This document shows, piece by piece, positions 12,438 through 22,089 of a stretch of 64,000 nt of DNA. A program made the translations under genes and the position numbers. The stretch's first letter is position 1. The number at the start of each line of letters is the position of its first letter. The notes under the pieces were generated by a model. That model was given only the letters and a program-made list of their open reading frames with translations, made no database searches and was not told the origin of the DNA. Source of the stretch: Bacteroidales bacterium (GTDB lineage: Bacteria > Bacteroidota > Bacteroidia > Bacteroidales > UBA932); contig JAFROX010000005.1 in assembly GCA_017429475.1 (NCBI GenBank), positions 62,001 to 126,000 of the forward strand, in the 5' to 3' direction.

Positions 12438-14498
12438 TTAATAGAACCTAGCTCGGTTGTCGTGCACGTCTGCTTCCTCTGAAAGAACGTTGCTCAGATA
12501 CTGCTGACGGTACTGTGCCTCCTGCGCGGTGCGCAGTTTCACGTCGTCTTCGGTGTAATATGCTCCAGCCTCAGTGTCAAGCACCTCGAACAGGTATACG
12601 CCGATCTGACCCTTCACGGGGCCGCATATTTTGCCTTTCGGGGCATTGGCCACTGCTCCGATGAAGCTCGGATCGAGTCCGCCGCCGGCTGAGCCGAACG
12701 ATACGCCGCTCTGGTGGCTTACAGTGGTGCCGAGAGCCTCTGCCATCTCCTCGAGAGTGGTCAGACCCTTGGTCTTCTCAGCCACGTCGGCAGCTGCAGC
12801 ATCCAGACGTTTCTCCATCGCCAGGACGCTGTAGATGTCATCGGCCACCTCCTCTACCGGAGGAATGCCTTCCTTGCGGGCCTTGGTCAAGGCCGCTACG
12901 AAATAGTACTTGTTGTCGACGGTTATAACGTCGCTCACCTCTCCTTCCTTGGCGTCAAAGGCCCAGGAAACCACTTCACGGGCATTGTCGACGGTGCCTA
13001 TGCGGCGTGTACCCTGCACTATCCTGGTCACAGGCGTAACGGGCAGGTCGTCTTCCTTCACTGCTTCCGCGAATTTCTCGTATTTGCCGTCAGACTTGTC
13101 GGCAAGCGCGGTGGCCTGCATCAGATAGTCGCGATAGGTCTCGTCGCTGGGAGTGATTATCTTTGTGAGTGTGGCGAGCTTCACGCGCTCTTCAGGTTTG
13201 GTGCGGTCGGTCACCTTGAGCACTGCCATAGCCTGGAGTGATGAAAGGCGCACTGCCACGGCCTTTCCTACAGGAACGTCGAAAGCTGCGTTGAATTCAT
13301 TGAAATTGTTGGCCTCGTTGAACTGCTGGGTGATCCAGCCCATTTCGCGGAGGTCTTCATAGTCGCGGCCCGCATTTAGCACGGCTGTTACCGAATCGGC
13401 CTTGGCTGCGTCGGTAAGGTCGAACAGGGCATACCATAAATATATAGAGTCGGGCATTACCTTGCGGTCGACCACGCGGACTGCTGAAAGGACGTTGTCA
13501 GCTACGGACACGTCGCTCACCGTTGCGGGGATCACGCCCCTTGCGGGGAATGCGAACTCCTCGAACGCTGCGGGAACTTCATCCCTGCCGAGATATACCT
13601 CGCTCCAGCGGCTGTCGGAGTTGAGGGAGATGAAGTTGCGGGGATTGTCGCTGTCGGCGAACTCGGCCACGAGGTTGTTGAAGGCCTCGGTCTGCTCGTC
13701 GATGTCCTGCTGTGAAGGAACCACCTCGTACATAACATATTCGATGTCGCGGTTGGCGGCCTGCTTCATCAGCTTCTTGAACCTGTTATAATACTTCTTG
13801 ATATCGTCGTTGGTGATGTTGAGGGTGCTGTCGGCAGCGAAACCCACGGTAGTCATCACGAAGTCAACGTCGCTGGTGAGGTTGTTGGACTCGATGGCGA
13901 GGTTGGCCTGCAGGGGGTTGTATATCGAACTGTTGTAGAGCAGAGCATTGTACTTGCTGTAGAGCTGCTGCTTGTAGATTTGGTCGCGCAGATAGTTCCA
14001 GTATGCTCCATATGAGCCGGTGGCATCGTAGTCGATGTTCTGGATGAACTGGGCGAGAGCCTCGTGGCTGAAGTTGCCGTTCTCGTCGGTGAATGCGCTC
14101 TGGGCAAGCAGCACCGGAGAGATGTTCGATCCCTGGGTGAGATCGTACATTTCCTGGTCACCTACGTTGATGCCGGCTGCGGCTGCCTTGGGCTCGAACA
14201 CCAGGCGGTCGAAATAGTTTTGCCAGGTGTAGTCGCGGACTTCTGCGAGCTGCTCCTCTGAAGAAAGGCTCTGACCATAGAGCGACTCGAACAAGTTCTT
14301 GTTCTGCTCAACGGCTGTGTAATAATCTTGATAAGTGATGTTTTTGCCATTCATCGAACCCACTTTGTTGTCTGCTGACATTCTCTGGAAAGTGGTTGAA
14401 AGGGTTGAAGGATCTACAATGAACGACAATAGCGAAAGCGCTATAAGGATTGTTATAAACACTCCGAGTTTGACGCGGATGTTTTCAAGTACGGCCAT
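12438..14498 (-). CDS. PpiD/SurA-like peptidyl-prolyl isomerase, membrane anchored
   Basis: A 686-residue protein. An N-terminal anchor at about 12-32 (GVFITILIALSLLSFIVD) is followed by a SurA_N-type chaperone region (VGSMNGKNITYQDYYTAVEQNK), a long linker and a parvulin-like region (about 500-620: REVVSWAFDAKEGEVSDVITVDNKYYFVAALT). This is the PpiD layout, and the protein would assist folding of exported outer-membrane proteins. It is followed downstream by the coiled-coil lipoprotein gene and preceded by lptC, all on the minus strand, which fits an envelope-biogenesis block. Confidence 0.87.
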   Translation of the reverse strand: MAVLENIRVKLGVFITILIALSLLSFIVDPSTLSTTFQRMSADNKVGSMNGKNITYQDYYTAVEQNKNLFESLYGQSLSSEEQLAEVRDYTWQNYFDRLVFEPKAAAAGINVGDQEMYDLTQGSNISPVLLAQSAFTDENGNFSHEALAQFIQNIDYDATGSYGAYWNYLRDQIYKQQLYSKYNALLYNSSIYNPLQANLAIESNNLTSDVDFVMTTVGFAADSTLNITNDDIKKYYNRFKKLMKQAANRDIEYVMYEVVPSQQDIDEQTEAFNNLVAEFADSDNPRNFISLNSDSRWSEVYLGRDEVPAAFEEFAFPARGVIPATVSDVSVADNVLSAVRVVDRKVMPDSIYLWYALFDLTDAAKADSVTAVLNAGRDYEDLREMGWITQQFNEANNFNEFNAAFDVPVGKAVAVRLSSLQAMAVLKVTDRTKPEERVKLATLTKIITPSDETYRDYLMQATALADKSDGKYEKFAEAVKEDDLPVTPVTRIVQGTRRIGTVDNAREVVSWAFDAKEGEVSDVITVDNKYYFVAALTKARKEGIPPVEEVADDIYSVLAMEKRLDAAAADVAEKTKGLTTLEEMAEALGTTVSHQSGVSFGSAGGGLDPSFIGAVANAPKGKICGPVKGQIGVYLFEVLDTEAGAYYTEDDVKLRTAQEAQYRQQYLSNVLSEEADVHDNRARFY

Positions 14499-14583
14499 TT
14501 ATTTGTTGAGTTTAAGTTTTAATATTTTCATTTACAATTACTTACGGGCGTATCTTACAGCAGCGACAGCCCATACAAGGACG

Positions 14584-14591
14584 CAAAAGTA
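14584..14591 (-). promoter_or_regulatory. Candidate -7 box upstream of the PpiD-like gene
   Basis: CAAAAGTA on plus is TACTTTTG on minus, a perfect TAnnTTTG, 85 bp upstream of the ATG. A second match lies at 14594-14601. No clear TTTG is seen at the expected distance, so the assignment is tentative. Confidence 0.4.
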
Positions 14592-14623
14592 AACAAAAAT
14601 ACCTTATGTAGATGCTTATTTTC

Positions 14624-15238
14624 CTAAAAACGTTGCAGCGGACCCACAAAATTTACGCTGTCGAAGTAGAAATAGGTGCTGTCGCGGTCAATTCCGTATG
14701 AATCAAAGGGGTGGCGGATGATTGCGTTGTCCGCCTTTTCGTTGGATTCCATACCGTAGCCCTGCATAAGACCTTCGGGCGAATACATCTGTATGAAACA
14801 GTCGGTATAGATCATCTGGCGGTCGCGGTCCCAGTAGAGGGTGTCCGTAAACGAATGTTCTCCCTTGATGAGATTCTGGATATGGACGTTTCCGTAGGCC
14901 AGCCATTGCTCCTGGCCGGTCACGGTGTTGTGGCGGGCTCCGTCGGCGTTGATCTGGGTCTCGAGCAGGCCGTCGGCAGAATAGCCGAGCATCTCGAAGC
15001 CGCCACTATATATTTCATAGGTATGCTGCACGCCGGAAGTGTCGCTGTAGTCATAGCGGTCCATCCTGCCTGCACGCATATCGTATGTGAGGTTGGCCCA
15101 CTGGAAGCGGCGCGCAACCATATTCTCCACCGACTGCACCGGAGTCACGCTGAAGTCGATGGGCGGAATATCAGCATCGGTGCCTTTGCACGAAGCAAGG
15201 GCACCGATGACGATAAATATGAGAAGTGTTTTCTTCAA
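14624..15238 (-). CDS. lptC: LPS export protein LptC (lipoprotein form)
   Basis: A 204-residue protein. The start codon appears to be TTG at 15238: the signal MKKTLLIFIVIGALASC begins exactly there, 3 nt after the upstream TPR gene stops, and no ATG fits. The mature protein resembles LptC (RRFQWANLTYDMRAGRMDRYDY, then LLETQINADGARHN and QQWLAYGNVHIQN-like strands), the periplasmic bridge between LptBFG and LptA. In Bacteroidetes, LptC often has a lipobox as here. Close spacing to the TPR gene implies translation from one mRNA. Confidence 0.83.
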   Translation of the reverse strand: MKKTLLIFIVIGALASCKGTDADIPPIDFSVTPVQSVENMVARRFQWANLTYDMRAGRMDRYDYSDTSGVQHTYEIYSGGFEMLGYSADGLLETQINADGARHNTVTGQEQWLAYGNVHIQNLIKGEHSFTDTLYWDRDRQMIYTDCFIQMYSPEGLMQGYGMESNEKADNAIIRHPFDSYGIDRDSTYFYFDSVNFVGPLQRF

Positions 15239-15241
15239 CTG

Positions 15242-16558
15242 TTACTTGAGAGTACGTACTGTGGTGGTTTCGCGCAGTCCGCCGCAACCTGCGGTGTATG
15301 CCTGACCGTCCTGAACGTCATACATAAAGGCGTCTGCCTGCTGAGGGAAGTATCTGCGATACTGTCCTGCAAGCTGGTCGGCTTCTGAAGCGAGGCTGGG
15401 ATCAGCTTCGCGGGCCTTGCTCATATAGTCAACTGCAACCCAGTATTTGGCGCGGCGCTCAAGCTCGTTGCCACCGCAGTTCACGCTGGCCCAGATGGTG
15501 CCGAGAAGCAGGTAGCACTTGCCGGCGAGCTTCGGATTGAGGTCGATGGCCTCCTTTGCAGCGCTGGCTGCCTCGCCATATTTCTGCATCTTCTTGAAGT
15601 AGAATGAACCGAGCTCGAAGCAGTAGTCGGCTGCTTTGGTCACATCGTCGCCGCAACGCTCGATGGCGTCAACCAGTGTGGCTGCCGCATCGTCGTTCTG
15701 GTCGCGTGATGAATAGAGCTTGTAGAGGTAGTATGCGGTGTTGGCGCTGGGCTCCATTCCGTGCAGCTTCTCAACTGCTGACAGATAGAGGTCGCTGTCG
15801 AGGCACTCGCTGTTGCCGAGGAGTTTGACGATGGTGTTGAGAGTGGTCTTGTCGTCAGGATTTGCCTGATAGCGGGGGGTGAACAGACCTACCAGGTTGT
15901 CGCAAGATGCAACGCCTGAAGCTCCGAGCATTTCCTCGATGTCCTGTTTTGCACCAACCATCTGGCCGTCGGCGTTCTCGGCGAGAGCCGCGTCAACGTA
16001 GCCGGCAATGTCGGTATAAGTGTTCATCAGGGCCTCGGGCTCAAGAATACCGTTCTTGTAGAGGTCAACGCCTGTCTGCATATAATTGGCCAAAACCATG
16101 GGAGAGGCCTTTGAACCTACGAGATCGACGATCTTCTTCAACTCCGCGAACAGAGCGTCCGGCTCGTTGCTCTTCCATTTGTAGTTGAGCATATCGATGG
16201 CCTTGTTGTTCATTGCGGTCACTGCATTCTTGGGATATTCTGCAGCACGTACATCGTACAGCATAATCAGTGAGTCAAGAACCTCAGCCCTGCGGGCGGC
16301 GTCCTTGGACTGGGTGTACTCCCAGCGCATCAGACGGCAACCGTCAATGAACATGTTCTGGCTCGCTGAGGGCGGGCACACGGCGATGGCCTTCCTCCAG
16401 GGAGAAATGGCGTTGGCCATATCGTTCTGTTTAAGATATTCTCTGTAGTAAGAAAGGTTCACTACGCAATCTACACTGTCCTGTCCGGTTCCATACTTCT
16501 GTGCGAATGCAGGAAGGACTGCGACGAGTGCAAGGATTAATGTTGCTACTTTTTTCAT
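15242..16558 (-). CDS. Periplasmic tetratricopeptide-repeat protein
   Basis: A 438-residue protein with a signal peptide (MKKVATLILALVAVLPAFAQ). Helical pairs of TPR type are visible across the protein, for example NAISPWRKAIAVCPPSASQN near the N-terminus, TAYYLYKLYSSRDQNDDAAATLVDAIERCG and KYGEAASAAKEAIDLNPKLAGKCYLLLG near the C-terminus. It probably scaffolds protein-protein contacts in the periplasm. It lies between an outer-membrane protein gene and lptC, a neighbourhood seen in other Bacteroidetes, with its own promoter inside the upstream gene's 3' end. Confidence 0.8.
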   Translation of the reverse strand: MKKVATLILALVAVLPAFAQKYGTGQDSVDCVVNLSYYREYLKQNDMANAISPWRKAIAVCPPSASQNMFIDGCRLMRWEYTQSKDAARRAEVLDSLIMLYDVRAAEYPKNAVTAMNNKAIDMLNYKWKSNEPDALFAELKKIVDLVGSKASPMVLANYMQTGVDLYKNGILEPEALMNTYTDIAGYVDAALAENADGQMVGAKQDIEEMLGASGVASCDNLVGLFTPRYQANPDDKTTLNTIVKLLGNSECLDSDLYLSAVEKLHGMEPSANTAYYLYKLYSSRDQNDDAAATLVDAIERCGDDVTKAADYCFELGSFYFKKMQKYGEAASAAKEAIDLNPKLAGKCYLLLGTIWASVNCGGNELERRAKYWVAVDYMSKAREADPSLASEADQLAGQYRRYFPQQADAFMYDVQDGQAYTAGCGGLRETTTVRTLK

Positions 16559-16577
16559 TTTCGTTGTGGTTATTTGG

Positions 16578-16608
16578 CAAATTTATAAAATAGTATCAGT
16601 TGTACAAA
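16578..16608 (-). promoter_or_regulatory. Consensus Bacteroidetes promoter for the TPR-lptC genes
   Basis: Minus strand TTTG (16608-16605), 19 bp, TAAATTTG (16585-16578). It overlaps the last codons of the outer-membrane protein gene and lies 20 bp before the TPR ATG. Confidence 0.75.
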
Positions 16609-17915
16609 ACTTTCTGGAACCAGATGTCCAAGAGGTTCAGGCCCAGAGATATCTTCACGTAACGCTCCCTGATGTTGCCCGGGGAGGTGAGGCTGGCGGC
16701 TCCCGCAAGAGAAGTCTGGCCGAGGTCCACGGCCACCGATACCGAAGTGCGGCGGTTGTAGACTGGCAATGCGAAGCCGAGTGTGATGCCGTTTGTGGTG
16801 ACGGGCTTTCCGTCCAGCATAATGTACTGGTTCCTGTGGTAAGCACCGATGCGGTATGTCACCGTGCGCAGGTAGTAGCGCACGTCATATCTGTTGGGAA
16901 TTATCTCGAAGCCGGCGTTGAACGACTCTGCGAGTCCTGGAGAGAAGTTCACTCCGGGAGTAGGGTCGAACACGCTGCCGGTCCAGTCCTGGCGGGTGTA
17001 GTCGAAACCGAACATCCATACGCCGCTCTTGCGCAGGGTGAAACCTGCCGCCATTTCCTGGGGGATGCTGTAGGCAACCTGCTTTTTCACGTTGATCGTG
17101 GTGTCGGCGTAGTTGCCGCCGCTGGCATAGGCGAGGTCGTGGAACTCTCCCTTGACCTCGGAGCCGAGCCTGTATGTGGCTCCGACCGTCAGCGACATTG
17201 TTTCTCCGAGGGGCTGCTCATACTGGATGCCGGCCTTTGCCGACAGACCGCGGAGCACCGTGGTCCAGTTCCTGGAAGCTGTGCGCTGGAAGGTATTGGT
17301 CGTGAAATATGTAGAAGAGTTGCGCTTGATCGTACCTATATAGAATATACCGTCTGCTCCGAGGCTCAGACGGTCGAAAAGGGTGACGCCTGCACCGGCG
17401 AAGAGCTGGTTGATGCCGCCCTGGCCCGCGCGGAAGTACTGCACGTCACCGAGGCTGGCGATTACCGGATCCTTGTCCTCGTGGTACATAAAGGCGTAGC
17501 CGGTGTTGCTGAACGGCATCACGCCCACCCTGAAAGCAGAATGCTTGTAGATGGGGAACGTTGCCACGATATGGTCGATATTGAAGAGGTTCTTGGCGCT
17601 GCGGGCGAGGTTGCCTTTGGCGTCAGCTCCTGCGAAGATCATATTTGACTGCTTGAGGCCGAAGTCCAGCATAAAGGCGTCGGCGTCGCGGGCGGTCACG
17701 GCTGCGGGATTGAGGAGGTTGATGAGGTTCGGGTCGCGGAGACCGACTCCGATGCCACCCATAGCCGCAGTGTTCTGGTCACCCACGGATTCGAGCTGTC
17801 CGAGACCGAACATTGAGTACGGAGAATATGATGAGAAGGCTTCCTGAGCCGCTGCGGGCAGCGTCACAGTCAGAACCGCTATCAATATGAAAAACTTTTT
17901 CATCGTCTTTTTCAT
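16596..17915 (-). CDS. Outer-membrane protein, PorV/FadL-like barrel
   Basis: A 439-residue protein. The start at 17915 is chosen because its ATG overlaps the coaX stop as ATGA; a second in-frame Met lies 4 codons later. After the signal (MKKFFILIAVLTVTLPAAAQ) comes SMFGLGQLESVGDQNTAAMG, then a conserved NLINLLNPAA-type segment, a pattern seen in Bacteroidetes barrels of the PorV/FadL superfamily. The rest alternates strands. Specific function is unknown; a role in export or lipid transport is inference. Confidence 0.75.
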   Translation of the reverse strand: MKKTMKKFFILIAVLTVTLPAAAQEAFSSYSPYSMFGLGQLESVGDQNTAAMGGIGVGLRDPNLINLLNPAAVTARDADAFMLDFGLKQSNMIFAGADAKGNLARSAKNLFNIDHIVATFPIYKHSAFRVGVMPFSNTGYAFMYHEDKDPVIASLGDVQYFRAGQGGINQLFAGAGVTLFDRLSLGADGIFYIGTIKRNSSTYFTTNTFQRTASRNWTTVLRGLSAKAGIQYEQPLGETMSLTVGATYRLGSEVKGEFHDLAYASGGNYADTTINVKKQVAYSIPQEMAAGFTLRKSGVWMFGFDYTRQDWTGSVFDPTPGVNFSPGLAESFNAGFEIIPNRYDVRYYLRTVTYRIGAYHRNQYIMLDGKPVTTNGITLGFALPVYNRRTSVSVAVDLGQTSLAGAASLTSPGNIRERYVKISLGLNLLDIWFQKVLYN

Positions 17916-18730
17916 AACAATTCCAAAACAGCCTCCAAACCTATCAGGACCAGGTCCTGCTCAACTGTCGCCTTTCCGTCCAGACCTTCGGCAAAACGGG
18001 CTGAATTGCCTCCGGTGAGTATGAGCTTGCGCGTCGGATGAGCGGCGACGTAGCCTTTTATTTCAAACATTATGCCGAGAATATTGCCGGCGGCCAGGGC
18101 GGTGTCCAGATCATAGCCCACGCTGTCGATTGAATTGATGTCGTGGCTGTCCAGGAAATCGTCCGGATTGAGGTAGGGAATCTTGGCCGTATAGTGGCTC
18201 AGGGCACGGTAGCGGGTGCGCAGGCCGAGGGATATCGAGCCGCCCCTGTAGTAGGGATAGACCACCGAAGGATCAGCCTCGTCGCGTACTGCGTCGATGA
18301 ATTCCACTGTCGTTGCCGTGCCGAAATCGAAAACCAGTTTGTCCTGGAGCGGATAGAGCACCTCGGCGCCGAAGATGGCAGCCATCCGGTCGGCACCCAT
18401 TCCCAGAGGCATATGAGCGAGAACAGTCAGCGGATCTGCGGGGGCGGGCTTCTTCTTTTCTATCAGGTCCTTCACGAAGTCCTCGTCGAAGTTGATGAAG
18501 TTCCCGCACTTGAGCTCGAGCATCTTCTCGAGGTAGAGGCTGCGGTTGCGAACGTTGCTCAGCACGATGTTGTCGGCCTTGCGGCGTCCCAGACGCTGTC
18601 GCACATATGAGATGGATTCCTTCTGGGTGGCGAAACGCATAACGTCGGCTCCGGCCAGACGCTCTGACGGATGGGCCGGGCAGAAAGCCACCTTGCAGGA
18701 AGTGTTGCCTATGTCAATTAATATGTTCAT
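17912..18730 (-). CDS. coaX: Type III pantothenate kinase
   Basis: A 272-residue enzyme performing the first step of coenzyme A synthesis, ATP-dependent phosphorylation of pantothenate. The start is set at the ATG at 18730 so that the phosphate-binding motif DIGNTSCK sits at residues 6-13, as in the family; the longer frame adds six residues. Other family motifs are GMGADRMAAIFGA and FDFGTATTVEFID, then GGSISLGLRTRYRALSHYTA. The stop overlaps the ATG of the downstream outer-membrane protein gene by 4 bp. It is divergent from mfd. Confidence 0.93.
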   Translation of the reverse strand: MNILIDIGNTSCKVAFCPAHPSERLAGADVMRFATQKESISYVRQRLGRRKADNIVLSNVRNRSLYLEKMLELKCGNFINFDEDFVKDLIEKKKPAPADPLTVLAHMPLGMGADRMAAIFGAEVLYPLQDKLVFDFGTATTVEFIDAVRDEADPSVVYPYYRGGSISLGLRTRYRALSHYTAKIPYLNPDDFLDSHDINSIDSVGYDLDTALAAGNILGIMFEIKGYVAAHPTRKLILTGGNSARFAEGLDGKATVEQDLVLIGLEAVLELL

Positions 18731-18747
18731 AATTTGGCAATGAACCA

Positions 18748-18781
18748 CAAATATACAGAATTTTTATATCTTCGCATCAAA
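18748..18781 (-). promoter_or_regulatory. Candidate coaX promoter
   Basis: Minus strand TTTG (18781-18778), 22 bp, TATATTTG (18755-18748). The -7 box is perfect and the spacer slightly long. A weaker plus-strand box TATCTTCG at 18767-18774 could serve mfd, which would put the mfd start at or next to its ATG. Confidence 0.55.
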
Positions 18782-21700
18782 TGACCGGGGGTCAGAACAC
18801 ATTTTCGCAGGCAAACTGGTTTGTCAACCTCGAAAACGTCCGGGGCGCAGTCTCGGCGAAAGCCGTCTATTTCTCAAAAATTGCGAAACAACTGAAAAAC
18901 AAAGCCTTGCATCTGGTCGTAATGGAGACCAAGAAGCAGGCCCTCTTCTTCACCAGCGACATCTACAATTTCTTTGACGAAGAAAACGTCTATTACTTGC
19001 CGCTTTCCGGCGAAGAACGCTCCAAGGAATCGCTCAAGGGCGTGTCCGAAAAGGTGCAGCGCACATCTGCGCTCGCAGCGATAGAGAACTTCTCGGCGAA
19101 GGTCGGCTGCGACGACCTGCCCCAGGCCCTGGGATCCTGCCGCTCGGTCGACATCGGCGACGGACTGCGCGACCGCAAGGCCGGCCGTGACCAGACCGTA
19201 GTGGTCTGCTACCTCGATTCCCTCAGGGAAAAGGTGCTCCGCAAGAAAACCACCCGCGAAAACGTAGTCTCCATCGGCGTCGGCCAGCGTATCGGCCACG
19301 AAACGCTCAAGGGCGTGCTGCAGGCCATAGGCTTCACCGAGGCCGATTTCGTCACCAGACCCGGAGAATTCGCCCTCCGCGGTTCCATCATCGACATATT
19401 CTCATTTGCAGACAACCAGCCCTACAGGGTTGATTTCTTCGGCGACGAGGTGGAGAGCATCTCCCATTTCGAGGTAGACAGCCAGCGCAGCACCGACAAC
19501 CTTCAGCAGGTGGAGATATGCCCCGACCTCTACAGCAACTTCGAAGAGAAAGATTATGTGGGAATAGAGGATGTGCTGCCCTCGAGGGCTGTCATCTGGA
19601 TGGAAAATGACTTTGTGGAGCAGCAGCTCGGCACTTCCGGCTATGAGAAGCTCCTGCAGCCCGCAGAGGTCAAGACCCTGCCCCAGCCGGTCTTCAACAA
19701 GAACTTCGAGATCCTGGTGCACGACATAGCCGACAAGCAGGAGAAGGGCTACAAGGTCAACATCCTTTCGGTCAATCCCAACCAGATTTTCCGAATGCAG
19801 CAGGTGCTCAGGGAGTTCTCCTCCTCGCAGGCCATCATACCTCCCGCATTCCTCGACCTGTCGCTGCACGAGGGCTATGTGGACTGCATTTCCAAGAACT
19901 GCTACTACACCGACCATCAGATATTCGAGCGCTACCACAAGATAAAGGTGCGCCGAGAAGTGGCTCCTGCCGAAAGACTCACCATCAACGACCTGATGAG
20001 CTTCAACATAGGCGACTATGTGGTGCACATCGACCACGGCATCGGCCAGTTCGGAGGCCTCGTGAAGACTGTGATAGGAGACAAGATGCAGGAAGCCGTG
20101 AAGCTGATCTACAAGGACGGCGATGTGATTTTCGTGTCGATCCACGGCATCCACCGCATCAGCAAATACAAATCGGCCGACGGCACTCCCGCGAAGGTCA
20201 ACAAGCTGGGAACAAAGGCCTGGGAGACGCTCAAGCACAAGACCAAGTCGAAACTGAAGGACATCGCCGCAGACCTCATAAAGCTCTACAGCGAGAGGAT
20301 GAGCTCCCGCGGCTTCGCTTTCAGCCCCGACAACTACCTGCAGCAGGAACTCGAGGCCTCGTTTATGTACGAAGACACCGCCGACCAGCAGAAAGCCACC
20401 GCGGCCGTGAAGCAGGATATGGAGAGTCCCCATCCGATGGACCGCCTCATCTGCGGCGACGTGGGCTTCGGAAAGACCGAAATAGCTGTCCGTGCGGCTT
20501 TCAAGGCCGTTTGCGACGGAAAGCAGGTGGCCCTGCTCGTGCCCACGACCATCCTTGCTTTCCAGCACTACCAGACCTTCAGCGGCCGCCTCAGGGATTT
20601 CCCCTGCAACGTGGAATACCTCAGCCGGCAGAAGACCGCCCAGCAGGTGAAGGAAATCGGAGAAAAACTGGCTGCCGGCAAGATAGACATCCTCATCGGC
20701 ACCCACCGCATCCTCAACAAGAACCTGCACTTCAAGGATCTCGGCCTGCTGATAGTCGACGAGGAGCAGAAATTCGGCGTTTCGGCCAAGGAAAAGCTCC
20801 GCAGCCTGCGCAGCAACGTCGACACGCTGACGCTCTCGGCTACTCCCATACCGCGTACTCTGCAGTTCTCACTGCTCGGAAGCCGCGACCTGTCAATCAT
20901 CAACACTCCTCCCCCCAACAGGATACCTATCTCCACTGAACTCATCGATTTCAACGAAGACACCATCCGCGACATAATAATGACCGAGGTGGAACGCGGA
21001 GGCCAGGTATTCTTCCTTCATAACAAGGTTGAGGACATCCTGTCGGTGGAAGACATCATCCGCCGCATATGCCCGGGCATCCGCACCTGCATAGGACACG
21101 GCCAGATGGACGGAGAAGACCTCGAAAAAACGCTTCTGGACTTCATTGACGGGGATTATGACGTGCTCATCTGCACCACCATCATAGAGAATGGCATCGA
21201 CATACCCAACGTCAACACAATAATAATCAACCAGGCCCAGAACTTCGGCCTGAGCGACCTTCATCAGCTCAGGGGACGCGTGGGACGCAGCAACCGCAAG
21301 GCCTACTGCTATTTGATAGTGCCTCCTATGACATCTATCTCCGACGATGCAAGGCGCCGCCTGAGGGCCATCGAGACCTTCAGCGACCTCGGCAGCGGCT
21401 TCAACATAGCGATGCAGGACCTGGACATCCGCGGCGCCGGCAACCTGCTGGGTGCCGAGCAGAGCGGTTTCATCGCCGAGATGGGCTTCGAGACATATCA
21501 GAAGATACTCCAGGAAGCACTGGTGGAAGCCCGTACCGAAGCCGGAGTCTACGAAGAATATGAAAGGGCCCTGGAGAAGGCTTCTGCAGCCGACAGCAAG
21601 AAGAAGAGCAAGCAACTCCACACCGACTTCATATACGACTGCCATATCGACACCGACATCCAGGCTCTCATCCCGGACGCATACATCAACATTCCTGCTG

Positions 21701-22089
21701 AGAAGATAAGGCTCTACAAGGCCCTGGACTCGATGAAGACGGAAGAAGAACTGAAGGGCTTCAAAGAAGAGATGGAAGACCGCTACGGACCCATCCCTCC
21801 CGAGACTTCAGAACTTATGGACATCATAAGGCTGCGCAGCCTGGCCATTTCTCTAGGTTTCGAGAAGATAGTGCTCAAGAAGGGCATTCTGCTGGCATAT
21901 TTCGTAAGCAACCAGCTGTCCGCCTATTACAAATCCAATATTTTTGAGTCGATTTTGAATTTTATACAGCGTCCGGGACGAAAATATTCACTTACGGAAA
22001 AAGACAATAAACTTTACATAAAGTCATCTCCGGTGAAGACAATTTCCGAAGCCGTCGCTCTTTTACGGGAAATCAGCGAAAACGTCTGA
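18781..22089 (+). CDS. mfd: Transcription-repair coupling factor Mfd
   Basis: A 1102-residue DNA translocase that removes stalled RNA polymerase and recruits the UvrA complex. Domains in order: UvrB-like N-terminal modules (1-390), CarD-like RNA-polymerase interaction domain (about 410-480, FNIGDYVVHIDHGIGQFGG), SF2 helicase with Walker A GDVGFGKTE (560-568) and VDEEQKFG (about 660), a second RecA domain (NGIDIPNVNTIIIN, QLRGRVGRSNRKAYCYL), and a C-terminal D7 domain. Length is typical. It is convergent with ruvB: the two stop codons abut with no intervening base. Confidence 0.97.
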   Translation: MTGGQNTFSQANWFVNLENVRGAVSAKAVYFSKIAKQLKNKALHLVVMETKKQALFFTSDIYNFFDEENVYYLPLSGEERSKESLKGVSEKVQRTSALAAIENFSAKVGCDDLPQALGSCRSVDIGDGLRDRKAGRDQTVVVCYLDSLREKVLRKKTTRENVVSIGVGQRIGHETLKGVLQAIGFTEADFVTRPGEFALRGSIIDIFSFADNQPYRVDFFGDEVESISHFEVDSQRSTDNLQQVEICPDLYSNFEEKDYVGIEDVLPSRAVIWMENDFVEQQLGTSGYEKLLQPAEVKTLPQPVFNKNFEILVHDIADKQEKGYKVNILSVNPNQIFRMQQVLREFSSSQAIIPPAFLDLSLHEGYVDCISKNCYYTDHQIFERYHKIKVRREVAPAERLTINDLMSFNIGDYVVHIDHGIGQFGGLVKTVIGDKMQEAVKLIYKDGDVIFVSIHGIHRISKYKSADGTPAKVNKLGTKAWETLKHKTKSKLKDIAADLIKLYSERMSSRGFAFSPDNYLQQELEASFMYEDTADQQKATAAVKQDMESPHPMDRLICGDVGFGKTEIAVRAAFKAVCDGKQVALLVPTTILAFQHYQTFSGRLRDFPCNVEYLSRQKTAQQVKEIGEKLAAGKIDILIGTHRILNKNLHFKDLGLLIVDEEQKFGVSAKEKLRSLRSNVDTLTLSATPIPRTLQFSLLGSRDLSIINTPPPNRIPISTELIDFNEDTIRDIIMTEVERGGQVFFLHNKVEDILSVEDIIRRICPGIRTCIGHGQMDGEDLEKTLLDFIDGDYDVLICTTIIENGIDIPNVNTIIINQAQNFGLSDLHQLRGRVGRSNRKAYCYLIVPPMTSISDDARRRLRAIETFSDLGSGFNIAMQDLDIRGAGNLLGAEQSGFIAEMGFETYQKILQEALVEARTEAGVYEEYERALEKASAADSKKKSKQLHTDFIYDCHIDTDIQALIPDAYINIPAEKIRLYKALDSMKTEEELKGFKEEMEDRYGPIPPETSELMDIIRLRSLAISLGFEKIVLKKGILLAYFVSNQLSAYYKSNIFESILNFIQRPGRKYSLTEKDNKLYIKSSPVKTISEAVALLREISENV

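Noticed and set aside
19402-20730. 442-residue open frame on the minus strand inside mfd
   Set aside because: It is antisense to well-conserved Mfd motifs; GC-rich third positions keep shadow frames open.
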